The notes under the pieces: generated by a model
Databases searched by the model: none
What the model was told of the DNA's origin: nothing
The model's input: the letters and a program-made list of their open reading frames with translations, nothing else
Translations under genes and position numbers: made by a program
In this document: positions 17,989 through 28,042 of the stretch, in pieces
Numbering within the stretch: position 1 is the stretch's first letter
How the letters are laid out: each line of letters begins with the position of its first letter
From: Streptomyces caniferus
Lineage (GTDB): Bacteria; Actinomycetota; Actinomycetes; Streptomycetales; Streptomycetaceae
DNA: 64,000 bases
Direction of reading: 5' to 3'
Assembly (NCBI RefSeq): GCF_009811555.1
Contig: NZ_BLIN01000005.1
Location: 1,993,501-2,057,500, forward strand

Positions 17989-19208
17989 GCCCGCTCCTTC
18001 GCTGTGTGTGCCGCCTGCTCCGCCCCGTCGGCGCGCCCGCCCGGTTCCTGGTCGAACTCGTCCGTGACCACCGGCTCGGCCCCCTCCGCGCCCGTCCAGC
18101 GGACCTGCAGCGCCCCCAGGGCCTCCTCCTGCTCCAGGACCACCACCCGCTCCCGGTAGAGCTCCAGCAGGGCCAGGAAACGCGCCACGACGGTAAGGGT
18201 GTCCGGTGCGCCCGCGCACAGGTCCTGGAAGCTCGCCTCGCCCGCCTCGCGCAGCCGCGCCATCACCACCTCGGCCTGCTCCCGCACACTCACCAGCGGC
18301 GCATGGATGTGGTCCACGTAGACCTGCGGCCGGGCCTTGGGCTGCATCGCCTTCACCGCGAGCTCGGCGAACCCCTCCGCCCCGGTGCTGATGACCACCT
18401 CGGGCAGCAGTTCGGCGAGGTACGGCTCCAGCCCGACCGTACGGGGACAGCGGCGGGCCTCGTCCGCCAGCCGGCCGCTGAAGATGTCCGCGACCCGCTT
18501 GTAGGCGCGGTACTGCAGCAGCCGGGCGAAGAGCAGATCACGGGCCTCCAGGAGCGCGAGATCCGCCTCGTCCTCCACTTCGGCCGCGGGCAGCAGCCGG
18601 GCCGCCTTCAGATCCAGCAGGGTCGCCGCGACGACCAGGAACTCGGTGGTCTGGTCCAGGTCCCAGTCCGGCCCCATGGCCCGGATGTGCGCCATGAACT
18701 CGTCGGTCACCTTCGACAGCGCGACCTCGGTGACGTCCAGCTTGTGCTTGGAGATCAGCTGCAGGAGGAGGTCGAAGGGGCCCTCGAAGTTCTCCAGCCG
18801 GAGGGTGAAGGTGCCGTCACCGGCCTTGGGGGCAGGAGATCCGGGGGGAGAGTCACCGGGGGGTTCCTCGGGGGCGGGGCCGGAGTCGGCTGCCGGTGAC
18901 GCGTCGTCGGTCTCGGGCGCCTCGGCCGCCTCGGCTACCTCGGGCGAGTCCGCCATCCTGGGCCCGTCCGACACATCGGGTCCGTCCGACGCATCGGGCC
19001 CATCCAGCGCCGAGGACCCGTCCGACGCCAAAGGCCCGTCCGCCCCCTCGGCCCCATCCGGCCCCCCAGACCCGTCAGGCCCGTCCAGCACCCCGGGCTC
19101 GTCCGGTGCCGCGGGCGCACCACCCGGTGCCACCGGCCCCGCGGCGGCCCCCCGCCCGAGAGGTCTGCGGGCGCGGGGCGCGGGGGCGTCGTCGTTCGTC
19201 GTCGGCAT
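17985..19208 (-). CDS. scpA: Segregation and condensation protein A (kleisin) with long acidic N-terminal extension
   Basis: 407 residues, longer than the usual 250-270. The kleisin part begins at about residue 134 (TFTLRLENFEGPFDLLLQLI), with HKLDVTEVALSKVTDEFMAH and a C-terminal winged helix (DTLTVVARFLALLELYRERV). Residues 1-133 are rich in Asp, Gly, Pro, Ser and Ala, with repeats of the type DGPDxSDGP. They are probably disordered and may have grown by repeat slippage. ScpA bridges the SMC heads. It is followed by scpB and rluB in an overlapping operon. Confidence 0.94.
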   Translation of the reverse strand: MPTTNDDAPAPRARRPLGRGAAAGPVAPGGAPAAPDEPGVLDGPDGSGGPDGAEGADGPLASDGSSALDGPDASDGPDVSDGPRMADSPEVAEAAEAPETDDASPAADSGPAPEEPPGDSPPGSPAPKAGDGTFTLRLENFEGPFDLLLQLISKHKLDVTEVALSKVTDEFMAHIRAMGPDWDLDQTTEFLVVAATLLDLKAARLLPAAEVEDEADLALLEARDLLFARLLQYRAYKRVADIFSGRLADEARRCPRTVGLEPYLAELLPEVVISTGAEGFAELAVKAMQPKARPQVYVDHIHAPLVSVREQAEVVMARLREAGEASFQDLCAGAPDTLTVVARFLALLELYRERVVVLEQEEALGALQVRWTGAEGAEPVVTDEFDQEPGGRADGAEQAAHTAKERA

Positions 19209-19461
19209 CGCGGTCCATGGTGCTGCGGTCCCGTGCCGGGGGCGACGGGCTGGTCACGGGCGGGAGACCCCGCCGAGGAGGCAGGCTATCCCGCGGCGCC
19301 CGCGTCCTGGCCGACCCCGACGCGGCCGGCCCCGCGCGGCGTGACGTTTTTGCACCATGACGACCGTCACAAAGAAATCTCCGCCACCATGGCGGGCGGC
19401 CGCGGCGAAGGCACCCGGCGGCGCCGAACCGGCCGCGCCCGGGCAGGAGCCGGACCGGGCG

Positions 19462-20127
19462 TCAGCGTCCCCGCAGCCGCCGCACCAGGATGCTGGCGTC
19501 GCCGCGCGACTCCAGGTCGGCGAGGACCACGGCGACCGCCTCGCGGACGATCCGGCCGCGGTCGACGGCGAGGCCGTGCTCGCCGCGCAGCACCAGCCGC
19601 GCGTGTTCGAGGTCCATGAGCTCCTCGGCGGAGACATAGACGGTGATCTTCTCGTCGTGCCGTTCCCGGCCGCTGGGGCGGCGGTTGGCGCCGCGGGAGC
19701 CACCGCGCCGGCGCCCCTGACCGCCGGCCTGCGCGGCCGCCGCGGCCGCGTCGGAACCTGCCTGGCCGCCCTGGCCCGCCTGCGCCCGGTGGCCCTTGGC
19801 GGTGTCGCCGTCGCCCTCCCGGCCGCTGTGCTCGGCCGGAGCCCCGACGGCGGGGACCCGCGGCGGCGTGGCCGGTCCGCCGTCACCGGCCGTCGCTGCC
19901 GGGGTGTCCCAGTTGCCCGCCCCGGACCGCCGCTGCCGTACCGCGGAGGCCGTCTCCGGCGCCTCCTCCGCCGTATCGGGCTCGCCGGCCGGTGCGGGCA
20001 CCCGGGGCGCCTCGCCGTTGGCCGTGGAGCCGTTCGCCGAGCGGCGGGGGCTGGAGGGCTGCAGCCCCACTCCCCCGGTGGTACGGAACAGTTCGTCGGC
20101 TCCCGGCAGACTCACTCGGCGTGACAC
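19462..20127 (-). CDS. Ribbon-helix-helix-like protein partnered with ParA
   Basis: 221 residues from GTG 20125-20127, overlapping the parA 3' end by 16 bp. The first 20 residues (MSRRVSLPGADELFRTTGG) look conserved. Residues 25-150 are a low-complexity linker. The C-terminal 65 residues (HDEKITVYVSAEELMDLEHA, then VDRGRIVREAVAVVLADL) resemble a ribbon-helix-helix DNA-binding fold: a short strand followed by two helices. ParA ATPases are commonly paired with ParB or small RHH centromere-binding proteins, so this is a candidate partner. That role is inferred from position and fold-like pattern. The 253 bp between this gene and scpA hold no recognised feature. Confidence 0.75.
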   Translation of the reverse strand: MSRRVSLPGADELFRTTGGVGLQPSSPRRSANGSTANGEAPRVPAPAGEPDTAEEAPETASAVRQRRSGAGNWDTPAATAGDGGPATPPRVPAVGAPAEHSGREGDGDTAKGHRAQAGQGGQAGSDAAAAAAQAGGQGRRRGGSRGANRRPSGRERHDEKITVYVSAEELMDLEHARLVLRGEHGLAVDRGRIVREAVAVVLADLESRGDASILVRRLRGR

Positions 20128-21275
20128 CGGGCGAGCACCTCCCTGGCGAGCTGGCGATAGGCGGCGGCGCCGACGGAGTTGGAGGCGTACGTGGTGATCG
20201 GCTCACCCGCGACGGTGGTCTCGGGGAAGCGGACCGTACGGCCGATGACGGTGTGGTAGACGTGGTCGTCGAAGGCCTCGACGACACGCGCCAGGACCTC
20301 GCGGCTGTGCACCGTGCGGGAGTCGTACATCGTCGCCAGGATGCCGTCGAGTTCCAGTTCGGGGTTGAGCCGTTCCTGGACCTTCTCGATCGTCTCGGTG
20401 AGCAGCGCGACGCCACGCAGCGCGAAGAACTCGCACTCCAGCGGCACGATGACCTTGTGAGCCGCCGTCAGGGCGTTGACGGTGAGCAGGCCGAGGGAGG
20501 GCTGGCAGTCGATGACGATGTAGTCGTAGTCGGCCAGCAGCGGCTTCAGGGCGCGCTGCAGGGTCGACTCGCGCGCGACCTCGCTGACCAACTGCACCTC
20601 TGCCGCTGACAAATCGATATTGCTGGGCAGCAGGTCCATGTTGGGGACCGCGGTCTTCAGGAGCACCTCGTCGGCCGACATGCCCCGCTCCATGAGCAGG
20701 TTGTAGACCGTCAGGTCGAGCTCCATCGGGTTGACGCCGAGTCCGACCGACAGGGCGCCCTGCGGGTCGAAGTCGACGAGCAGCACCCGTCGTCCGTATT
20801 CGGCGAGTGCGGCACCCAGGTTGATGGTCGAGGTGGTCTTGCCGACCCCGCCCTTCTGGTTGCACATCGCGATGATCTTGGCGGGGCCGTGCTCGGACAG
20901 CGGTCCCGGGATGGGGAAATAAGGGAGCGGGCGTCCGGTCGGGCCGACGCGTTCGCGGCGCTGGCGCGCGGCGTCCGGCGCGAGCGTCGCGGCGTACTCG
21001 GGGTCCGGCTCGTACTCCGCGTCCGGATCGTAGAAGTGCCCCTGGGGCAGGTCGTCGTAGTCGGCGAGACGGGCGGGTTCTCCACTGCCCCGGTCGCCGG
21101 CCATGGCGTTCACGTGATGGCCGTCCATGCTCTGGTGGGCTGTCGTGGAAATGCTCTGGTGGGCTGCGAAGGTGTGGACCGCGACGGAGCCGACAGCCTC
21201 GCGCCCCGAGGGGTCCTGGCCCCGTGCAACCACTCCTGGTTGACCACCTCCGGGAGAAAATGTCGACTCATTCAC
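20112..21275 (-). CDS. parA: ParA-family ATPase with N-terminal extension
   Basis: 387 residues. GTG 21273-21275 is set by the full Shine-Dalgarno sequence AAGGAGGT ten bases upstream. The deviant Walker A box KGGVGKTT is at residues 141-148. DFDPQGALSVGLG, DYIVIDCQPSLGLLTVNAL and PLECEFFALRGVALL follow as in chromosomal ParA/Soj. The first 130 residues are an extra acidic region (YDDLPQGHFYDPDAEYEPDP). Streptomyces have a main parAB near oriC. This copy, without ParB and beside scpAB, is a second ParA whose cargo is unknown. Confidence 0.92.
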   Translation of the reverse strand: MNESTFSPGGGQPGVVARGQDPSGREAVGSVAVHTFAAHQSISTTAHQSMDGHHVNAMAGDRGSGEPARLADYDDLPQGHFYDPDAEYEPDPEYAATLAPDAARQRRERVGPTGRPLPYFPIPGPLSEHGPAKIIAMCNQKGGVGKTTSTINLGAALAEYGRRVLLVDFDPQGALSVGLGVNPMELDLTVYNLLMERGMSADEVLLKTAVPNMDLLPSNIDLSAAEVQLVSEVARESTLQRALKPLLADYDYIVIDCQPSLGLLTVNALTAAHKVIVPLECEFFALRGVALLTETIEKVQERLNPELELDGILATMYDSRTVHSREVLARVVEAFDDHVYHTVIGRTVRFPETTVAGEPITTYASNSVGAAAYRQLAREVLARCHAE

Positions 21276-21285
21276 AAGTCGTCTT

Positions 21286-21293
21286 ACCTCCTT
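21286..21293 (-). promoter_or_regulatory. Strong Shine-Dalgarno sequence of parA
   Basis: AAGGAGGT on the minus strand, ten bases before GTG 21275. It is an eight-base match to the 16S rRNA anti-SD and decides the parA start over internal ATG codons. Confidence 0.8.
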
Positions 21294-21553
21294 GGATGTG
21301 ACCAGGAAACTTTATCGATAGGTCAGCGTGGCACCATGCCGACGGTTGGCGACTCTATGGCGTGTCGGGCGTCCGCAGCAACACAATCCACCGGACCCGG
21401 CACGATGTGTCGGTAACCGGACCCCCGATGTCAAGGGCGCAAGTCGCATCGGCCCGAAGTTTCAGGGGTACGCGAAACGGCTAAAGGGTCACGTTCGCGG
21501 CGAGTTGGGAGCGGGCGTTCCGGAACATCGGGTTCCGTGCGCCGCAAACGGCT

Positions 21554-21585
21554 CCGGCCGGGCCTTGTCGACAAGGCCCGGCCGG
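21554..21585. terminator. 32-bp perfect palindrome downstream of ald
   Basis: Arm CCGGCCGGGCCTTGTC (21554-21569) is followed directly by its exact reverse complement (21570-21585), centred on GTCGAC. It begins 31 bp after the ald stop in the minus-strand direction. As RNA it would form a 14-bp stem with a four-base loop, probably the ald terminator. It has no U run. The rest of the 341-bp interval 21276-21616 holds the parA promoter region and no recognised gene. Confidence 0.75.
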
Positions 21586-21616
21586 ATATGCAGCGTTGAC
21601 GCGCTTCGTTGACGTC

Positions 21617-22741
21617 TCAGCCGAGGAGCGTGCGCAGTTCGACGTGCTCCAGGCCGTGCGCCTCGGCGACCGGGCCGTAGACGACCTTGCCGTCGTGCGT
21701 GTTCAGGCCCTTGGCCAGCGCCGGGTCACGGCGCAGCGCCTCGACCCAGCCGCGGTTCGCCAGCTCCACGATGTAGGGCAGCGTGGCGTTGGTGAGCGCG
21801 TGGGTGGAGGTGTTCGGCACCGCGCCGGGCATGTTGGCGACGCAGTAGAAGACCGAGTTGTGGACCGCGAAGGTCGGCTCGGCGTGCGTGGTGGGACGGG
21901 AGTCCTCGAAGCAGCCGCCCTGGTCGATCGCGATGTCGACAAGAACACTTCCGGGCTTCATCTTGGCGACGAGCTCGTTGGTGACCAGCTTGGGGGCCTT
22001 GGCACCCGGGATCAGGACCGCACCGACGACGAGGTCGGCCTCGACGACGGCCTTCTCCAGCTCGTAGGCGTTGGAGACGATCGTCTGCACCTTGGTGCCG
22101 AAGATCTTGTCGGCCTCGCGGAGCTTGTTGATGTCCTTGTCGAGCAGGGTGACGTGGAAGCCGAGGCCCACGGCGATCTGCAGCGCGTTCCAGCCGGAGA
22201 CGCCACCGCCGATGATGACGGCCTTGCCCGCGTGGACACCGGGGACACCGCCGGGCAGCACACCGCGGCCGCCTGCCTGGCGCATCAGGTGGTACGCGCC
22301 GACCTGCGGGGCGATCCGGCCCGCGACCTCGGACATCGGGGCGAGCAGCGGCAGCTGGCGGCCGGCCGTCTCGACGGTCTCGTAGGCGATCGCGGTGGTG
22401 CCGGACTCCAGCAGCGCGTCGGTGCACTCCCGGGAGGCGGCCAGGTGCAGGTAGGTGAAGAGCGTCTGGTCCTTGCGAAGGCGGTGGTACTCCTCCGCGA
22501 TCGGCTCCTTGACCTTCAGCAGCAGGTCGGCGGTGCCCCAGACCTCGTCGGCGGTGCCCAGGATGGTGGCACCGGCGGAGACGTACTCCTCATTCGTGAT
22601 GGAGGAGCCGAGGCCGGCGTCCTTCTCGATGAAGACCTGGTGGCCGTGGCGGACGAGTTCGTTGACTCCGGCGGGCGTGATAGCCACGCGGAACTCGTTG
22701 TTCTTGACCTCGCGGGGGATGCCGACCTTCACGTCGATCAC
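21617..22741 (-). CDS. ald: L-alanine dehydrogenase
   Basis: 374 residues from GTG 22741 (VIDVKVGIPREVKNNEFRVA). A second GTG three codons on (VKVGIPRE) has better spacing to AAGGA and may be the true start. The N-terminal pyruvate-binding residues lie in GIPREVKNNE and LLLKVKEPIAEEY, the catalytic His in YLHLAAS, and the NAD-binding motif in GGGVSGWNALQIAVG. The enzyme interconverts alanine with pyruvate and ammonia. It is a single gene in its own unit. The 159 bp upstream include the 10-bp palindrome TCTCGCGAGA (22871-22880). Confidence 0.95.
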   Translation of the reverse strand: MIDVKVGIPREVKNNEFRVAITPAGVNELVRHGHQVFIEKDAGLGSSITNEEYVSAGATILGTADEVWGTADLLLKVKEPIAEEYHRLRKDQTLFTYLHLAASRECTDALLESGTTAIAYETVETAGRQLPLLAPMSEVAGRIAPQVGAYHLMRQAGGRGVLPGGVPGVHAGKAVIIGGGVSGWNALQIAVGLGFHVTLLDKDINKLREADKIFGTKVQTIVSNAYELEKAVVEADLVVGAVLIPGAKAPKLVTNELVAKMKPGSVLVDIAIDQGGCFEDSRPTTHAEPTFAVHNSVFYCVANMPGAVPNTSTHALTNATLPYIVELANRGWVEALRRDPALAKGLNTHDGKVVYGPVAEAHGLEHVELRTLLG

Positions 22742-22900
22742 GGTCCTTGAAAGAGAGGGTGCAGGAGGAATTATCCCCTCATGCGATGCATGACGGAACT
22801 GACCGCGCTGAACGCGGCCCGGCCAGTCTATTGAAGGAGCTCTCGTTGTCTAGCCTTGCAAAGCATTAAATCTCGCGAGAAGCACTACCGATTTCGCAGG

Positions 22901-25036
22901 TCACTCGGAGTGATCTTCGAGGAGTCGCTCCCCCACGGCCCGATGGAGCCGTGCCGCTGCCGGATCTCCGAGCCGCTCGAGGGTGTCCGCAATCCGTAGC
23001 TGCAGTGCCGCCTCCAGTCGTCCGTCGCCCGCCTTCCGGGCGATACCGAGGGCTTCCAGACAGGTCCGCAGCGACTCCTCGGGGCGCCCCGCGTACTCCT
23101 GCACCCGGGCCACCTCACCGGTCGCCCGCGCCTGACCTGCCACATCGCCGGTCCTGCGGTACGTGCCGACCGCGGCCCGCCAGGCCTTGAGCGCCTCGCC
23201 CCACCGGCCCGCGTAGGTGTGCGCCCCGCCGATCTTGCCCATCAGCCGTGCCGCGTCCCCGCTCTCGCCGCGGGCCAGCCGCAGCTCCAGCGCCCGGCCG
23301 TACCAGTCCGCGGCCCGCTGCCAGTCGCCCAGCACGGTGTACGTACCGCCCAGCGACTCCAGCGCCCGGCCGGTCGCCACCGGGTCCTGCACCGAGCGTG
23401 CCGCCTCCAGCGCGCCCCGGTAGCGGGTGAGCGCCTGAGCGGTACGGCCCGCCTGCCCGTCCAGGTCCGCGAGGTTCAGCAGGGCGGCGGCCTGCTCCCG
23501 CGGCAGCCCGCGCCGCTCGGCGACCTGGAGCACGAGGCCGTGCAGCGCGTAGAGGTCCGGCGCGGCGGCCTCGGGGCCCTGGTGCACGAGCAGCGTCCGG
23601 GTCAGCGCGGCCATCAACCGCCGGTCCAGGGTGTCGAGTTCACCGTCCGCGACGGCGGTCCTGGCGGCGTCGAGCAGCGCGCCGCGGCGGCTGCGCAGCC
23701 AGTGCGCGGCGGCGCCCTTCGAGGAGAAGCGCAGCGAGCGCGGCAGCCCGTCGACCTTCTCCCGGGCGGGGGAATCGGCCGGCTCGCCCATCGCGCGGCA
23801 GGACTGGAGCAGCCGTACGGTCCGCTCCAGCATCCGGGCGCGGGCCAGCTGGACGTCGGCCGGGCGCTCGTGTTCCCGCAGCAGTTCGCGCGCCAGCGGG
23901 TCGAGGCAGCCGGGCAGCCGGTACTGCGGGCGCAGGGCCGGGTCGGGCGTGCTCGCGTCGGGCGCGTCGCCGTCCTCGGCGGCGACCGGCCGCAGCAGCC
24001 CGAGCCCGGCGAAGTCGCCGAGCGTCGTGGTGGCGGCCGCCACCGAGCAGCCGGCCAGCGCGGAGGCGATATGGGCGTCCACGAGACCGCCCGGCGCCAG
24101 GGTGATCAGCCGCAGTATGCGGGCGGCGGGCGGCGGCAGCGCGTCATAGGCGAGCCGGAAGGCGCGGAACAGCGGGCGGGCGCCGGTCGGCAGGTCCGCG
24201 GGCAGCTCGATGGCGTGCAGTGCCTGGTACAGATCGGCGACCGAGGACTTGGGGCGGGCGGCGAGCCAGGCACCGGCCAGCACCAGCGCGGCGGGCTGGC
24301 CGCCGCACTCCTCGGCGACGCTGTCGGCGGTGCGCGGGTCGACGGTGATCCGGGTCGGCCCGGCGTACCGGCTGAGCATCTCGACACCGGCCGCGCTGTC
24401 CAGGCCGCCCAGGGCGCACGGCCGGACGTCCGGAATGCCGGTCAGCGGCCCCTGCGAGACCACCACGACCAGGCAGTCGGGGGCGTCCGGGATCAGCGGT
24501 TCGACCTGCTCAGCGCCGGGTGCGTCGTCCAGGAAGAGCAGCGCGCGGCGCCCGGTGAGGGCTTCGCGCAGCTGCTCGGTCAGTTCGTCGTCGGCGGCGC
24601 CGGGCGGGGCGTCGGCGCCGAGCGCGGTCAGCAGCTCGCGCGCGGTGCGGCCGGTGTCGGCCGGTTCGCCGCCCGGCCCGGTCAGCGTGGCCCGCAGCAC
24701 CCCGTCGGGATGCCCGTCCGCCAGCTCCCGCAGCAGCTCCTCGGCCAGGGCCGTACGGCCCGAGCCGGGGCGGCCGGCGATCAGCAGCACCCGGCTGCGG
24801 GGGCCCTTGCGGCCGGAGAGGGTGTCCAGGCCGGCCCGCGCGATGTCGGCGTGCAGGGCCTTGAGCTCGCGGCGGCGTCCGGCGAACCCGGTGGTGGCGG
24901 GCGCGGCTGTGGCGGCGGGGCGGGCGGCGGCACCGTCCTGGCGGGCCCCCGGGGCCCGCTGTCCGGGTGCCGCCGTGACCGGCCCGTCCGCCGTCTTGGG
25001 CGGGAGGTGCCCCCCGCCCACCGCCTGGTCCGTCAC
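22901..25036 (-). CDS. NB-ARC/STAND ATPase with TPR C-terminus
   Basis: 711 residues from GTG 25036. After a disordered, Ala/Pro-rich 50 residues comes FAGRRRELKALHADI, then an NTPase core with a P-loop-like GRPGSGRTALAEELL (about 90) and a Walker B region RALLFLDDAPG (about 170). A winged-helix-like segment follows (YDALPPPAARILRLITLAPG). From about 470 there are TPR repeats (ALLNLADLDGQAGRTAQALT, ALESLGGTYTVLGDWQRAAD, ATGEVARVQEYAGRPEESLR). It resembles the ATPase/TPR half of AfsR-like regulators without their SARP DNA-binding domain. The ligand and effector are unknown. Confidence 0.85.
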   Translation of the reverse strand: MTDQAVGGGHLPPKTADGPVTAAPGQRAPGARQDGAAARPAATAAPATTGFAGRRRELKALHADIARAGLDTLSGRKGPRSRVLLIAGRPGSGRTALAEELLRELADGHPDGVLRATLTGPGGEPADTGRTARELLTALGADAPPGAADDELTEQLREALTGRRALLFLDDAPGAEQVEPLIPDAPDCLVVVVSQGPLTGIPDVRPCALGGLDSAAGVEMLSRYAGPTRITVDPRTADSVAEECGGQPAALVLAGAWLAARPKSSVADLYQALHAIELPADLPTGARPLFRAFRLAYDALPPPAARILRLITLAPGGLVDAHIASALAGCSVAAATTTLGDFAGLGLLRPVAAEDGDAPDASTPDPALRPQYRLPGCLDPLARELLREHERPADVQLARARMLERTVRLLQSCRAMGEPADSPAREKVDGLPRSLRFSSKGAAAHWLRSRRGALLDAARTAVADGELDTLDRRLMAALTRTLLVHQGPEAAAPDLYALHGLVLQVAERRGLPREQAAALLNLADLDGQAGRTAQALTRYRGALEAARSVQDPVATGRALESLGGTYTVLGDWQRAADWYGRALELRLARGESGDAARLMGKIGGAHTYAGRWGEALKAWRAAVGTYRRTGDVAGQARATGEVARVQEYAGRPEESLRTCLEALGIARKAGDGRLEAALQLRIADTLERLGDPAAARLHRAVGERLLEDHSE
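24998..25019. repeat. REP-like palindromic element inside the NB-ARC gene
   Basis: GGGCGGG (24998-25004), AGGTGCCC, CCCGCCC (25013-25019). It has the same core (AGGTGCCCCC) as the repeat in rluB, is read in frame near the protein N-terminus, and encodes GGGHLPPK. It probably marks an in-frame insertion of the same short repeat type. Confidence 0.6.
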
Positions 25037-25203
25037 CGGTCACGCTCCCGTCCACCTGCGCATACGTGTCCGCCGCTGGGACGGAACGCTGCCGAGCGTA
25101 GTTCACGGGCCGTCACCTGCCCTGCAGAGCAGGGCGGTTGGGTCACCCGATCGGATCGGTGGATCATCCGACCGGCTCCTGTCGGGCCGGCGGGCCCGGT
25201 GGC

Positions 25204-25830
25204 TCAGGCCTCGAAGGGGCGGGCCGGCCACGGGGCATCGGCCGGGCGCAGCGCGTCCAGGCCCTCGCCGGCGCGGGCGGCGGTCAGCGCCAGCACCCCC
25301 ACGACGAGGCAGTTGTTGTGCAGGTCGCCGTCGAGCACCCGGCGGATCAGCTCGTCGTGCGGCACCCGGGCCAGCTCCATGTCGGCCTCCTCCTCGGAGA
25401 CCTCGAACCGCTCCCCCTCGGCCTCGGACAGGCCACGGGCGAGGAAGATCCGTACGGCCTCGTCGCAGCCGCCGGGGGTGGTGTAGACGTCCGTCAGCAC
25501 CCGCCAGTCCGCGGCCTTGACGTGCGCCTCCTCGTACAGCTCCCGCTGCGCGGCGTGCAGCGGGTTCTCACCGGGGACGTCGAGCAGCCCGGCGGGGATC
25601 TCCCACAGCTTGTGGCGCACGGGGTGGCGGTACTGGCGCAGCACCAGCACCCGGCCCTCGTCGTCGAGGGCGAGGACGGCCACGGAACCGGGGTGGACCT
25701 GGTAGTCGCGCGTGACGGTGCCGCCGTCCGGCATGACGACCGTGTCGGTGCGCACACTGGTCTTGTTCCCGGTGAACGGCGTCGTGGTCGCGGTGACCGT
25801 CCACTCCTCCGGGGTGTCCTTGATCGCCAT
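25204..25830 (-). CDS. Nudix hydrolase (ADP-ribose pyrophosphatase type)
   Basis: 208 residues. ATG 25828-25830 has AGGAGG seven bases upstream. The Nudix box is GENPLHAAQRELYEEAHV, with the E-x7-REL-x-EE core intact and Ala where Gly is usual. LRQYRHPVRHKLWEIPAG before the box is typical of ADP-ribose pyrophosphatases, which cleave ADP-ribose to AMP and ribose 5-phosphate. It follows pyrG in the same direction, 96 bp downstream, as in many actinobacteria. Confidence 0.92.
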   Translation of the reverse strand: MAIKDTPEEWTVTATTTPFTGNKTSVRTDTVVMPDGGTVTRDYQVHPGSVAVLALDDEGRVLVLRQYRHPVRHKLWEIPAGLLDVPGENPLHAAQRELYEEAHVKAADWRVLTDVYTTPGGCDEAVRIFLARGLSEAEGERFEVSEEEADMELARVPHDELIRRVLDGDLHNNCLVVGVLALTAARAGEGLDALRPADAPWPARPFEA

Positions 25831-25926
25831 GGCGCGTCCTCCTGTGTGTTGCCGATGCCAACGCAGAAACCGGGGCACGACCTCGAAGAGGCCGTACCCC
25901 GGCAACCGTATCCGCCGTGGTGTCGC

Positions 25927-27582
<1,656 letters not shown>

Positions 27583-27588
27583 GGCCAA

Positions 27589-28042
27589 GAGGGAGCTCCC
27601 GTGGTCGCGAGGTGGAGAGGTGCGAAGCGGCGTGGGGCCTGGGATTCAGGGGTGCCGTCGCTGCGGTTCGGGGGTGCCGTGACTACTGCTGGGTCCCACC
27701 GGTCCACGGGGTACCAGGCTATCAGCGACCGGGCATGGTCGTGTCCGGCCACACAGGGGAACCTGGCGATGGCGGCCCCGCGTGACGCTGTCACGTGACG
27801 GAGGCCACCCATTTGGACCGCATTCACTCGTCGCGAGGGTCGCGCGGATCACCCACGTGCGTCGTATCCTGCTCGGACACTCGCTACGAGCCGTCCGGGA
27901 AGGCACCACCCTCCCCCAGCTACCGCTGGGCGGTGCCCCCAGCCCGATTTCCGGTCCCGCTGCTCGGCGACGTTTCATGGGCAGGACGGACAGATCACAA
28001 CGTCCCATGGGGGGCGTGACTCCAGTTCGACGGGAGATGCAC
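27589..28042. other. Divergent intergenic region pyrG / GH15
   Basis: About 450 bp holding the two opposed promoters. A REP-like hairpin lies at 27902-27937. I see no convincing gene: open frames on the plus strand have no family character and no ribosome-binding site. Confidence 0.5.
27902..27937. repeat. REP-like hairpin upstream of the GH15 gene
   Basis: Outer arms GGCACC (27902-27907) and GGTGCC (27932-27937) enclose inner arms CCCAGC (27915-27920) and GCTGGG (27925-27930). The core (CCCAGC, loop, GCTGGG, GGTGCCCCC) is the same as in the rluB copy. Confidence 0.65.
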
